64,000 bases of DNA, taken from NCBI RefSeq assembly GCF_019880585.1, contig NZ_JAINVV010000016.1, forward strand, positions 1-64,000, in the 5' to 3' direction. The notes beneath the pieces are model-generated. The model was not told the DNA's origin. It made no database searches and worked only from the letters and a program-made list of their open reading frames with translations. Position 1 is the stretch's first letter. Every line of letters starts with the position of its first letter. Shown piece by piece: positions 49,525 through 58,191 of the stretch. Made by a program: the position numbers and the translations under genes. This stretch comes from Sphingomonas colocasiae. GTDB taxonomy: Bacteria; Pseudomonadota; Alphaproteobacteria; Sphingomonadales; Sphingomonadaceae.

Positions 49525-51663
49525 ATGAACGAGGGAATCAAAAGGGGGCTGCTCGCATGCGCGGCGGGCGCGGTGCTGACGCAGATGATCGCGGCCGGGC
49601 CGGTTCGGGCCCAGGCGGCGGGCGGGGCCATGGGCGCGGCGGAAGCGGCGGACAGCAACGAGATCATCGTCACCGCGCGCAAGCAATCGGAGAATATCCG
49701 GGACATTCCCGACACCATCCAGGCCTTTTCCGCTGCCTCGCTGGAACAGGCGGGTGTGGAATCGGTGAGCGACCTGACCCAGATGGTATCGGGTTTCCGC
49801 ATCGTCGAGGCGCAGCAGCCCGGCGTGGTGGTGATCAACATCCGCGGCATCGGCCAGGTGCGCAACGGCGAATCCCCCGTGGCGGTGGTGGTCGACGGCG
49901 TGCAGCAGAATTCGCCCAACCAGATCACCCAGGACCTGTTCGATATCGAGCGGATCGAGGTGCTGAAGGGGCCGCAGGGCGCGCTTTACGGCCGCAACGC
50001 CATCGGCGGCGCGATCAATATCGTGACCAGGGCGCCCAGCGACAGTTTCAGCGGCAGCGCCGAGCTCGGCTATGCCGAGGGCGACGAGTTCCGCGCCAAG
50101 GCATCGGTTTCCGCGCCGCTGGGCGAGAAGGCCGGTTTCCGGCTGGCGGGCAGCTATCTGAACCGCGACGGCCAGATCACCAACGCGACGCTGAACGAGA
50201 AGGTCGATTTCGACGAGAGCTGGGCGGTGCGCGGCGCGCTGCTGCTGGAACCCGTGGAGGCCGTGAAGATCGATCTGCGGGGCAGCTATTACGATCAGGA
50301 AGCCGGTGCATCCTGGTATCGCAGCGGCCCCGCCAACAGCCCGCGCGAGCCGGTGGTGGGCAATCTGCTGGGCAAGGCCAAGCGCAAGCTGGGCGATCTT
50401 TCCGCCAAGCTGGATGTCGATCTCGGCAGCGTCGCGCTCACCTCCGTCACGGCATGGTCTTCGGTCAAGTCGGACCTGTTCGAGGAACTCGACTGGGAGC
50501 CGCTGGACCTGGTCGCCGCCACCCAGACGCTGAACGTGAAGGCGTGGAGCGAGGAATTGCGGCTTTCGTCGAACACCGGCGGATCCGCGCTGCGCTGGAT
50601 GGCCGGGCTCTATTATCTCCATACCGAACGGACGCTGGACACCGCCATCTATCTGGGCACCGATCTGACCGGGCTGCCCGCGCACATCCTGGGATCGCGG
50701 CTGATCGCCCAGGACGACAACGACGCCTATGCGGCGTTCGGCCAGGTCAATTACAAGCTGACCGACGCGCTCGAACTGACCGCGGCGCTGCGCTACGATA
50801 TCGATCGCCGTCGCCAGCAGGACCTGTCTCCGCCGGTGGCGGCGGTGCCGCCCGGCTTCAAGGCGACCTACAAGTCGCTCCAGCCCAAATTCTCGCTCGC
50901 CTACAGCTTCCCCGGCGGCACGCTGGCCTATGCGACCATGGCCAAGGGCTTCCGCAGCGGCGGCTTCAACTCGAACGATGTGGTGACGCGCGAGTTCAAG
51001 AAGGAGGAACTGTGGAATTATGAGCTTGGCTTCAAGACCATGCTGGCAGACCGGGCCATCTATCTGAACGGCGCGATCTTCTACACCGACATCACCGATC
51101 GCCAGGTCTTCGGGCTCGATCTCAGCACCGCGCCCGCCCAGTTCATCGCCAATCCCATTCCCAAATCGAGTGTCTGGGGCGCGGAACTCGAACTGACCGC
51201 GCGCCCGGCAAAGGGGCTGGAACTGTCGATGGGGGGCAGCCTGCTCGACACCAAGATCAACAGCTATGACACGAGCGTGTTCGCGGGCACGGCGGCGAAC
51301 GGCGATTTCAAGGGCAACAAGCTGAACCAGGTGCCGCGCTATACGCTCAACGCCGCGGCGCAATACACCGCCGAGATCGGCAGCGGCAAGCTGATCTCCC
51401 GCATCGACGTTTCCGGCTGGGGCGGCGATTATTATTGGGAGATCGACAATGCCGACAAGCAGGATCCGGTGTGGCTGGTCAATGCCCGGCTGACCTGGGC
51501 GATCGGCGATGTCGAACTGACCGCCTTTGCGCGCAACCTGTTCGATCGCCGCTACGACCTGGAATTCGTGCCGGTCAATTTCGCGGGCACCATCACCGGT
51601 CAGGACCTGGGGGCGGCGGCGCCGCCGCGCCAGATCGGCGCGAGTGTGAAGGTCAAATTCTAA
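49525..51663 (+). CDS. TonB-dependent outer-membrane receptor 4
   Basis: 712 residues. ATG 49525 is preceded by AGGGAGGCAGG. Signal peptide ends V-R-A-Q-A near residue 30, TonB box N-E-I-I-V-T-A-R-K-Q at about 51-60. Plug with E-R-I-E-V-L-K-G-P-Q-G-A-L-Y-G-R-N, barrel ending V-K-F. First gene of a unit with a Rieske oxygenase, an NTF2-like protein and an SRPBCC protein. That context suggests uptake of an aromatic, terpenoid or steroid-like compound, which the Rieske enzyme would then oxygenate. Ligand not visible in sequence. Confidence 0.93.
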   Translation: MNEGIKRGLLACAAGAVLTQMIAAGPVRAQAAGGAMGAAEAADSNEIIVTARKQSENIRDIPDTIQAFSAASLEQAGVESVSDLTQMVSGFRIVEAQQPGVVVINIRGIGQVRNGESPVAVVVDGVQQNSPNQITQDLFDIERIEVLKGPQGALYGRNAIGGAINIVTRAPSDSFSGSAELGYAEGDEFRAKASVSAPLGEKAGFRLAGSYLNRDGQITNATLNEKVDFDESWAVRGALLLEPVEAVKIDLRGSYYDQEAGASWYRSGPANSPREPVVGNLLGKAKRKLGDLSAKLDVDLGSVALTSVTAWSSVKSDLFEELDWEPLDLVAATQTLNVKAWSEELRLSSNTGGSALRWMAGLYYLHTERTLDTAIYLGTDLTGLPAHILGSRLIAQDDNDAYAAFGQVNYKLTDALELTAALRYDIDRRRQQDLSPPVAAVPPGFKATYKSLQPKFSLAYSFPGGTLAYATMAKGFRSGGFNSNDVVTREFKKEELWNYELGFKTMLADRAIYLNGAIFYTDITDRQVFGLDLSTAPAQFIANPIPKSSVWGAELELTARPAKGLELSMGGSLLDTKINSYDTSVFAGTAANGDFKGNKLNQVPRYTLNAAAQYTAEIGSGKLISRIDVSGWGGDYYWEIDNADKQDPVWLVNARLTWAIGDVELTAFARNLFDRRYDLEFVPVNFAGTITGQDLGAAAPPRQIGASVKVKF

Positions 51664-51741
51664 TCCATTGCAGTGAAGCGGTTTTCCGGAAGGTTGGGCG
51701 GTCTCGTCCGACGCCGGGAGCCGCCTGAAGGAGAATGCGTG

Positions 51742-52773
51742 ATGAGCAGCGAAACGCTGGAAGCCGAGCCGTCATCCCCGCGCAAGCGCGAACGCCGGCG
51801 GCTGACGCGGCCCGTGCCGATGGAAGGCGACAATGGCGTGTTCAGCCAGACCTGGTTCCCGATCGCGCTGTCGAGCGAGGTGGAAACGGGGCAGGTGATC
51901 GGCCGTGATTTCCTGGACGGCCGGGTGGTGCTGTTCCGGGGCGAGAACGGCAAGGTGACGGTGGCCAGCGCCTATTGCCCGCATGTCGGCGCCGATCTGT
52001 CGGTGGGCGCGGTCGTCGGCAACAATATCCAGTGCGCCTTCCACAAATGGGAATATGATCAGGAAGGCTGGGTGGCGAAGACCGGGGTGGGCGATCCGCC
52101 GCCGCCGGCCGCCTGCCTCTATGTCTTTCCCTCGCAGGAGCGGTTCGGCATCATCTGGGCCTTCAACGGCGACGAGCCGTTATGGGACCTGTTCGATTTC
52201 GAATTTCCCGACGAGGAACTGGAATTCCGCCCGTTCAAGACCGACACCTATACATGCGACCCCTGGATCTTCGCGGCGAACACCCCCGATATCCAGCATA
52301 TCAAGGCGGTGCACGGCATCCGCTTCAAGATCCCCGATCCGCACGATGCGGTGGAATGGGAACCCTATGGCTTCCGCATGCGGATCGAGGCCATCCACCA
52401 GATGGGCGAGGAGCTCGACTGGAATGTCGGCATCCGCGGCACATCCACCTTCGTGCAGGAAGGATCGGTGGACGGATGGTGGATGGGCGTGGCGGCGGGG
52501 TTTGCCTGCCCCCGGCCCGGCATCCATATCGTCTTCCTCGCCATCGCGGTGAAGAAGGGCGACGGCACGCCCGCGGGCGACAAGCTGGTCCAGGAGCGGC
52601 TGACCTTCGGCGCCGAGCTGCTGGCGCGCACCGCGCAGGAGGACAAGCCGATCCTCGACACCATCCATTACAAGCCCGGCGCGCTGACGCGCGGCGACAC
52701 GAGCCTGGCGCGCTGGCTGGACCTGGTGCGCAACTATCCGCGCGCCCACCCATCCAGGGACTTCATAAACTGA
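51742..52773 (+). CDS. Rieske non-heme iron oxygenase, catalytic subunit
   Basis: 343 residues; GAAGGAG lies before ATG 51742. Rieske [2Fe-2S] ligands are Cys79-P-His81 and Cys98-x-x-His101, with 16 residues between. The mononuclear iron site is D183-I-Q-H186 and H191 (D-x-x-H-x4-H). The family dihydroxylates or demethylates aromatic rings and related substrates with electrons from a ferredoxin/reductase pair, not encoded here. The short size suits the phthalate/vanillate or KshA-like branch, but the substrate is unknown. It follows the TBDR and precedes two small accessory proteins, making a likely degradation module. Confidence 0.92.
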   Translation: MSSETLEAEPSSPRKRERRRLTRPVPMEGDNGVFSQTWFPIALSSEVETGQVIGRDFLDGRVVLFRGENGKVTVASAYCPHVGADLSVGAVVGNNIQCAFHKWEYDQEGWVAKTGVGDPPPPAACLYVFPSQERFGIIWAFNGDEPLWDLFDFEFPDEELEFRPFKTDTYTCDPWIFAANTPDIQHIKAVHGIRFKIPDPHDAVEWEPYGFRMRIEAIHQMGEELDWNVGIRGTSTFVQEGSVDGWWMGVAAGFACPRPGIHIVFLAIAVKKGDGTPAGDKLVQERLTFGAELLARTAQEDKPILDTIHYKPGALTRGDTSLARWLDLVRNYPRAHPSRDFIN

Positions 52774-52782
52774 GGGAAGATC

Positions 52783-53142
52783 ATGACCGATATCGAGAAG
52801 AACAAAGCTGTTATCCATCGTTTCTGGCATGCGATCGCAAGCCGTGACGTCGACGCCTATCTCGCCACCTTCGCGCCCGGCGCGGTGGCGCGCGATCCGG
52901 TGAGCCAGCCGCCGCTGGAGACGGAGGCGCAGCGCCGCGCCTATCTGGAAGGGATATTGGGCGGGCTGGACGATATCCGCGTCTCGATCGATTTCCTGAC
53001 GAGCTGCGGCGATCACACCGCCAGCAAATGGACGGTGAAGGCGAAATCCGCCGCCGACGGGTCGGATGTGGTGCTGGAAGGGATCGATACCGCCCGCCAT
53101 GGCGAGGATGGGTTGATCGTGGAGCTTTACGGTTATTTTTGA
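52783..53142 (+). CDS. NTF2-like / SnoaL-like protein
   Basis: 119 residues, 9 bases after the oxygenase with GGGAAG upstream. N-terminal helix A-V-I-H-R-F-W-H-A-I-A-S-R-D-V-D-A-Y-L-A-T-F, then V-A-R-D-P-V-S-Q-P-P, the typical start of SnoaL-like cyclases/isomerases or limonene-epoxide-hydrolase-like folds. It may process the oxygenase product. Catalytic residues cannot be assigned. Confidence 0.8.
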   Translation: MTDIEKNKAVIHRFWHAIASRDVDAYLATFAPGAVARDPVSQPPLETEAQRRAYLEGILGGLDDIRVSIDFLTSCGDHTASKWTVKAKSAADGSDVVLEGIDTARHGEDGLIVELYGYF

Positions 53143-53277
53143 ATCGCTTTTGAATGGATGGTGATAACTTCATCGAAGGCTGCCGGCGGCTTGGGATGAG
53201 CGATCCAGTGGCGATGTCCTGGCGCCGCCGCCGCGCGCGACCGACCGATCCCACACCGACTGAAACAGGAGAAAATC

Positions 53278-53718
53278 ATGGCCGTTGCCACGCTTGCCGA
53301 ACGTATCGACGCCCCCGCCGACGCCGTATGGAGCTTTGTCTGCTGGCATGGCGTCGCCAAGCTGGAGCAATATTCGGGCGGCTTCTTCAGGAAGATCGAA
53401 TTCCAGGGCGATACGCCGGCGGTGGGCATCACCAAGACCATCTATCCGCACGAAGGCCTGCCGATCCATGAGCGGCTGGAATGGCTCGACGCGGCGGACC
53501 GCAGCTATCGCTATCGGCTGACCGATGTCGGATCGCTGCCGATCACCGATTATCGCGGCTATGTGCGCGTCACCCCGGCTGGCCCCGATGCCTGCCATCT
53601 GAAGATCGAATGCGAATATGACGCGGTCGAGGTGACCGATGCGCAATGGGCCGAGACCTGGCTGGCGATGGAGACGCAACTGGTGAACGAGATCCGCCAG
53701 GCGCTGCTCAAAGGATAG
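53278..53718 (+). CDS. SRPBCC-family protein
   Basis: 146 residues; AGGAG 6 bases before ATG 53278. Opening A-E-R-I-D-A-P-A-D-A-V-W-S-F and later G-I-T-K-T-I-Y-P and W-L-A-M-E-T-Q-L-V-N-E-I match the START/Bet v 1-like SRPBCC fold (polyketide cyclase/dehydrase type). It binds a hydrophobic ligand in a deep pocket. The gene is 136 bases after the NTF2-like gene, with its own ribosome site. A strong bidirectional terminator follows. Confidence 0.85.
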   Translation: MAVATLAERIDAPADAVWSFVCWHGVAKLEQYSGGFFRKIEFQGDTPAVGITKTIYPHEGLPIHERLEWLDAADRSYRYRLTDVGSLPITDYRGYVRVTPAGPDACHLKIECEYDAVEVTDAQWAETWLAMETQLVNEIRQALLKG

Positions 53719-53771
53719 GCAGCGCGTCGGTTGACCCTTTGCCGTCAACGCCCCTGAGAATGCGGCGGCGA

Positions 53772-53797
53772 AAAACGGGCGCGTTTCCGCCCGTTTT
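53772..53797. terminator. Bidirectional intrinsic terminator
   Basis: AAAACGGGCG (53772-53781) and CGCCCGTTTT (53788-53797) form a perfect 10-bp stem with a 6-base loop, flanked by A and T runs on both sides. It lies between the convergent SRPBCC gene and the TetR gene and can stop transcription from either. Confidence 0.85.
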
Positions 53798-53805
53798 GAA
53801 AACCC

Positions 53806-54414
53806 TCATCGCGCTGCACCGGTGGCGGAAAGCCAGGGTTCCATCAGCAGGCGGACGGTGCGCCGCATCTCATCGATATCGAATTCGGGCGAGAGGCGGC
53901 TGAACGAGAGCCCCTGCCAGATCAGCGCGACGGCGCTGACGAAGCCCTCGATATCGAGATCGCCGGGCAGCCGCCCGGCGGCGACGGCGTTGTGGGCGGC
54001 GCTGCGCATCGCGTCGAGCAGACGGTCAGACGATGTCGCTCGGGATTGCTCGCCTTCCGGCAAGCGGCTGAAATAGCATTCCAGTTCGATGCGCACCGCC
54101 GGGGTCAGGCCATAAGCGAGGCGGCCGGCTTCCGCCTGGACGTGCACGTCGACGATCTGCGAGATCAGGTCTCCGCCATCGAGCATATGCTCGATCGTCT
54201 CGATCGTCCGGTCATGGTTGCGCAGCATGACGGCGGCGAGCAGCGCATCCTTGTTCTCGAAATAATAATAGAGATGGCCGGATCGCATGCCGGCTTCGCG
54301 GCAGATGTCGTTGATGCTGGTCTTCGCGACGCCGTTGCGGGCGAGGCAGCGCACGGCGGCATCGATGACCATCCGACGCTTCGCTTCGGTATTCGCTTCG
54401 TCGACTTCACGCAT
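53806..54414 (-). CDS. TetR-family repressor
   Basis: 202 residues from ATG 54414. DNA-binding region: R-M-V-I-D-A-A-V-R-C-L-A-R-N-G-V, then S-I-N-D-I-C-R-E-A-G-M-R-S-G-H-L-Y-Y-Y-F-E-N-K-D at about 33-57. The C-terminal domain matches the BetI/AcrR-like shape. It is divergent from TBDR 5, with 188 bases between, where a palindrome overlaps a promoter. It probably represses the divergent operon, and possibly its own gene, until a ligand binds. Confidence 0.9.
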   Translation of the reverse strand: MREVDEANTEAKRRMVIDAAVRCLARNGVAKTSINDICREAGMRSGHLYYYFENKDALLAAVMLRNHDRTIETIEHMLDGGDLISQIVDVHVQAEAGRLAYGLTPAVRIELECYFSRLPEGEQSRATSSDRLLDAMRSAAHNAVAAGRLPGDLDIEGFVSAVALIWQGLSFSRLSPEFDIDEMRRTVRLLMEPWLSATGAAR

Positions 54415-54445
54415 CCGGCCCTCGTTCTTTCAGCGCACTGCCCGC

Positions 54446-54496
54446 TTGACAAGTGGCAGCTAAGCATATCATTCATAGTTTGGTCAACCGACCGAA
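54446..54496 (+). promoter_or_regulatory. Promoter with candidate TetR operator
   Basis: TTGACA (54446-54451) followed by TATCAT (54467-54472), spacer 15, resembles a sigma-70 promoter for the rightward TBDR operon. Just downstream is TTTGGTCAACCGACCGAA (54479-54496), an imperfect inverted repeat with GGTC/GACC half-sites around AACC. Its position between a TetR gene and its presumed target makes it a good operator candidate. Confidence 0.55.
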
Positions 54497-54602
54497 AAAA
54501 GAGAGTCGGCCAGAAATCGCAGGAAAACAAGAATTTGATCGCGTCGATCGCGGATTCGGCATGAACCGGGCTGCGGCACGCTCAACGCAAATGGGGGGAA
54601 TG

Positions 54603-56822
54603 ATGACTGCCAAGACCCAAATCGATATCCGCCGCGTGCTGCTGTGCGGCGCCGCGCTGATCGCGCCGGCCGCCGCCGCGAACGCGCAAGCCCAGGCCGA
54701 TCCGCAGGCGGCGGAGGGCAACGAGATCGTCGTGACCGCGAACCGGCGCGAGGAGAGCCTGCAGGACGTGCCGAGCGCGGTCACCGCGATTTCCGAAAAG
54801 GAGATCCAGGCGCGCGGCATGGACAGTTTCGAAGGTTTCGCGCGATCGGTGCCGGGCCTGACGATGAACCAGGGCGTCAAGAACCGCGCGTCGTTCAACA
54901 TCCGCGGCGTCGCGACGAGCCTGACCGGCGGCAATACCCAGGATCCGGTCGCCGTCTATATCAACGACACGCCCGTCAGCGACACGTTCGGCGCGATCGT
55001 CCAGCCCGATCTGCGCCTGTTCGACGTCGAGCGGATCGAAGTGCTGCGCGGGCCGCAGGGCACCTTGTTCGGATCGGGCTCATTGGGCGGGACGGTCCGC
55101 ATCATCACCAACAAGCCCGATGCGACGAAGTTCGAGGCGGCGGGGCGCGTCGATCTCGGTGTCACCAAGGGCGGCGCCTTTCGCCAGCGCTATGACGCGA
55201 TGGTCAATGTGCCGCTGGCGGCCGACACGCTCGCGCTGCGCGTCGTCGGCTATTATCGCGACGAGGAGGGCTGGGTGAGGAATGTCCGCCTCGGCACCCG
55301 CAACGATACGGTCGACTGGGGTGGCCGCGTCGCGCTGCGCTGGACGCCGAGCGACGCGCTGACGGTGAAGGCGGAGGTGATCCACCAGGACAGCGATCCC
55401 GAGGATGCCGATGCGTGGAATCCGGCGCTCGGCAAGTTCAAGCGCTCCTCCGCCATTCCCGAGCCGCGCCGGAACAATCTGACCAACTATAATCTCGCGA
55501 TCGATTACAGTTTCGACGATTTCGCGACGCTGACGGCATCGTCCACCTATCAGCAGAACAAGAGCGCGATGCTGCTCGACAATGGCGCGTTGCTGGGGCC
55601 GGGCACGCCGAACTTCGTTTCCAACAGCGATCCGTGGAATTCGCGCTTCTACGTGCAGGAGCTCCGGCTGGTTTCCAACACGGCATCGCGGCTCGAATGG
55701 GTGGTCGGCGCCTTCTACATCGATCGCAAGACCATCGTGCCCGATTATCTGATCACCGCGCCCGGCCTGAACGACTATCTCAAGGCGACCTATGGCGTGG
55801 CGCCGGGCAGCGACAGCTATTTCGATACGGACATCACCACGGCATCGACCGAACTCGCGGGCTATGCCGACGCCAGCTATGAAATCGTCGACGGGCTGAA
55901 GCTGCGTGGCGGCATGCGCGTGTTCCGCACCACCGCATCCTATGTCGAGAAGGATCGGGTGACGCTGAACCTGGCCACCTTCAAATATGCGGCGCCGCTG
56001 AGCTTCAGCAACCGTGCGTCGAGCACCAATACGACCTGGCGCACCGGCCTGTCGTACGAATCGGACCGCGACCTGATGGTCTATGCCAATGTCAGCAAGG
56101 GGTTCCGCATCGGCCAGGTCAACGCCAATCGCGGCACCAGCGCGATCGATCCCGCGGATTATGTGATCCCGGAGGGCTATGAGCCCGATTCCACGATCAA
56201 TTACGAGCTCGGCGCCAAGACGAGCTGGCTCGGCGGCCTGCTGACGCTCAACCTGGCGGGATTCTATATCGACTGGACCAATATCCAGATCGACGGCCTG
56301 CGCATCTCCGACCGGCGCTCGTTCATCGCCAATGCCGGCAAGGCGAGCGTGAAGGGCGTCGAGTTCGAAATGGCGGCGCGCCCGGTACGCGGCCTGAATC
56401 TCTATGGCACGGTGACGGTGCAGGACGGCCGGATCGACAGCGTGCCGACCAACATCATCGTGCCGGCGGCCCGGGGCGATCGGTTGCCCGGCCTTGCCCG
56501 GTGGAAGCTGTCGGGCGGCATCGAATATCGCTGGGACGTGGGCGCGAGCAGCCAGGCCTATGCCCGGATCGACGGCCAGTTCACCGATGCGACGCCCAAC
56601 GCCTTCGCCAATGCCGGCCGCAACGCGCTTTACGCGGTGAACGACGAATTCTCGACGCTCGACGGATCGATCGGCCTGGATGCCGGCTGGGGCACGGTCG
56701 CGCTCTATGCGGAGAATCTGACGAACGAGGACGCGGTTATCCTCAAGAATCTGAGTTCGCCCAATCCGTTCGTGACGTTGCGCCCGCGCACGCTGGGCAT
56801 TCGCCTGACCATGCGTAGATAA
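54603..56822 (+). CDS. TonB-dependent outer-membrane receptor 5
   Basis: 739 residues from ATG 54603 (GGGGGGA just upstream). Signal peptide ends A-N-A-Q-A near residue 29, TonB box N-E-I-V-V-T-A-N-R-R at about 39-48. Plug with E-R-I-E-V-L-R-G-P-Q-G-T-L-F-G, barrel ending R-L-T-M-R-R, so it lacks the usual aromatic last residue. Its operon continues with an MFS transporter, an S9 peptidase and an amidohydrolase, and a TetR gene is divergent. The set suggests uptake and hydrolysis of a peptide or amide compound. The C-terminal end deserves a check. Confidence 0.92.
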   Translation: MTAKTQIDIRRVLLCGAALIAPAAAANAQAQADPQAAEGNEIVVTANRREESLQDVPSAVTAISEKEIQARGMDSFEGFARSVPGLTMNQGVKNRASFNIRGVATSLTGGNTQDPVAVYINDTPVSDTFGAIVQPDLRLFDVERIEVLRGPQGTLFGSGSLGGTVRIITNKPDATKFEAAGRVDLGVTKGGAFRQRYDAMVNVPLAADTLALRVVGYYRDEEGWVRNVRLGTRNDTVDWGGRVALRWTPSDALTVKAEVIHQDSDPEDADAWNPALGKFKRSSAIPEPRRNNLTNYNLAIDYSFDDFATLTASSTYQQNKSAMLLDNGALLGPGTPNFVSNSDPWNSRFYVQELRLVSNTASRLEWVVGAFYIDRKTIVPDYLITAPGLNDYLKATYGVAPGSDSYFDTDITTASTELAGYADASYEIVDGLKLRGGMRVFRTTASYVEKDRVTLNLATFKYAAPLSFSNRASSTNTTWRTGLSYESDRDLMVYANVSKGFRIGQVNANRGTSAIDPADYVIPEGYEPDSTINYELGAKTSWLGGLLTLNLAGFYIDWTNIQIDGLRISDRRSFIANAGKASVKGVEFEMAARPVRGLNLYGTVTVQDGRIDSVPTNIIVPAARGDRLPGLARWKLSGGIEYRWDVGASSQAYARIDGQFTDATPNAFANAGRNALYAVNDEFSTLDGSIGLDAGWGTVALYAENLTNEDAVILKNLSSPNPFVTLRPRTLGIRLTMRR

Positions 56823-56855
56823 TGGTCGGCGGAATCGCAGCGATGGAGGCCCGCG

Positions 56856-58160
56856 TTGACCCGACCGGACGATGGCCCGGCATATCCGGAGCTTCGGCAC
56901 GCGCGCTATGCGCAATGCGTGCTCGTGCTGGTCGGGCTGCTCAAGGCGGTGGACACGCAGATCATCGGCCTGCTGATCGAGCCGATGAAGCGCGAGCTGC
57001 AGCTTTCGGATCTGCAACTCGGCATCGCCCATTCGACCAGCTATTATGTGGTCTATGGCCTGCTCGCGATCCCGATGGGGATGCTGGTCGACCGCGTCGT
57101 CCGCGTCCGCGTCCTGATCGCCGCGATGCTGCTCTGGGGTGCTGGGGTGCTGCTGACGGGCCTGGCGCGCGACATGTGGCTGTTCGCGCTGGCGAAGGCG
57201 GTGATGGGGGCGGGCGGGGCCTTTACCTATCCCGCAGCGATGTCGCTGATCGCCGATTATTTCGATCGGGACCGTCGCGCCTTCGCGACCGCGAGCTATG
57301 CGATGGGGCAGACGCTGGGCAGTGCGGGCGCCGTGTTGTTGGGTGGACTGGGCTATGCGGCGCTGGCGTCGGCGGCCGCCGCCGATCCTGCGCTGCTGAT
57401 GGGCGTTTCGCCCTGGCGCGCGCTGCTGATCGCATCCGCGGCGCTGACCCTGCTGCTGGTGCCGTTCATGCTGGCCATGCGCGAGCCTGCGCGCCTGGAA
57501 ATGGGCGGTATTCGTGGCGGGCCGCGTGCGCTGTTGGCGCACCGCCGTTTCCTGGTGCCGTTGTTTGTCGGCATGTTCTTCATGTCGGGTGTTTCCTCGG
57601 GCGTGCAGGTCTGGATCATTCCCGCGCTGATGCGGCTGCATCACCTGCAGCCTGGCGATTTCGCGGTGGCGCTGAGCCTGGCATTCCTGGGAACCAGCCT
57701 GCTGGGCCTGCTGATCAGCAGCCGGTTCGCCAATATCGCCCGGACGAGGGGTGGAGACCGCAGGCTGGTATTGCCCGCAGCGATCGCAGCCTTGCTGTGC
57801 GCGCCGGCGTCGTGCCTGGCGATGATGCCGGATCTGGCGAGCCTTGCCGTGCTTGGCATCGTCTTCCTGGTCGCGTGCAGCGTCGCGGTTTCCATCCCGG
57901 TGATCGCGATCAATTTTCGCATTCCGAACGAACTGCGCGGCGCCGCCATCGGGATCTACGTTCTGGTCATTTCGATCACCGCCGCGCTTGGCGCGCCGCT
58001 GATCGGCGCGACCAGCGACCTGCTGGGGGGCAGCGCGATGCTCGGCCATGCGATGGCCGCCGTTGCGGTGCCCTTCGCGCTGTTCGCGGCACTGAGCTTC
58101 TGGGCGGCGACATGGGGTGACGACACCAAAGCACCGGCCGTGGCCGGTGATCCACAATGA
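56856..58160 (+). CDS. MFS transporter
   Basis: 434 residues from TTG 56856, which has GGAGG 6 bases upstream; no ATG start fits as well. About 12 membrane segments; motif A-like G-M-L-V-D-R-V-V-R-V-R-V-L follows helix 2, and L-S-D-L-Q-L-G lies between helices 1 and 2. The family is the solute:H+ symport group often found in sphingomonad degradation clusters. It lies 33 bases after TBDR 5 and probably moves the same substrate across the inner membrane. Confidence 0.9.
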   Translation: MTRPDDGPAYPELRHARYAQCVLVLVGLLKAVDTQIIGLLIEPMKRELQLSDLQLGIAHSTSYYVVYGLLAIPMGMLVDRVVRVRVLIAAMLLWGAGVLLTGLARDMWLFALAKAVMGAGGAFTYPAAMSLIADYFDRDRRAFATASYAMGQTLGSAGAVLLGGLGYAALASAAAADPALLMGVSPWRALLIASAALTLLLVPFMLAMREPARLEMGGIRGGPRALLAHRRFLVPLFVGMFFMSGVSSGVQVWIIPALMRLHHLQPGDFAVALSLAFLGTSLLGLLISSRFANIARTRGGDRRLVLPAAIAALLCAPASCLAMMPDLASLAVLGIVFLVACSVAVSIPVIAINFRIPNELRGAAIGIYVLVISITAALGAPLIGATSDLLGGSAMLGHAMAAVAVPFALFAALSFWAATWGDDTKAPAVAGDPQ

Positions 58161-58191
58161 TCAATCATGATATCGAGCGGGGAGAGAGACT

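Noticed and set aside
55080-58157. Antisense open frame of 1,025 codons over TBDR 5 and the MFS gene
   Set aside because: Shadow frame; no motif, and the plus strand has complete TBDR and MFS features.
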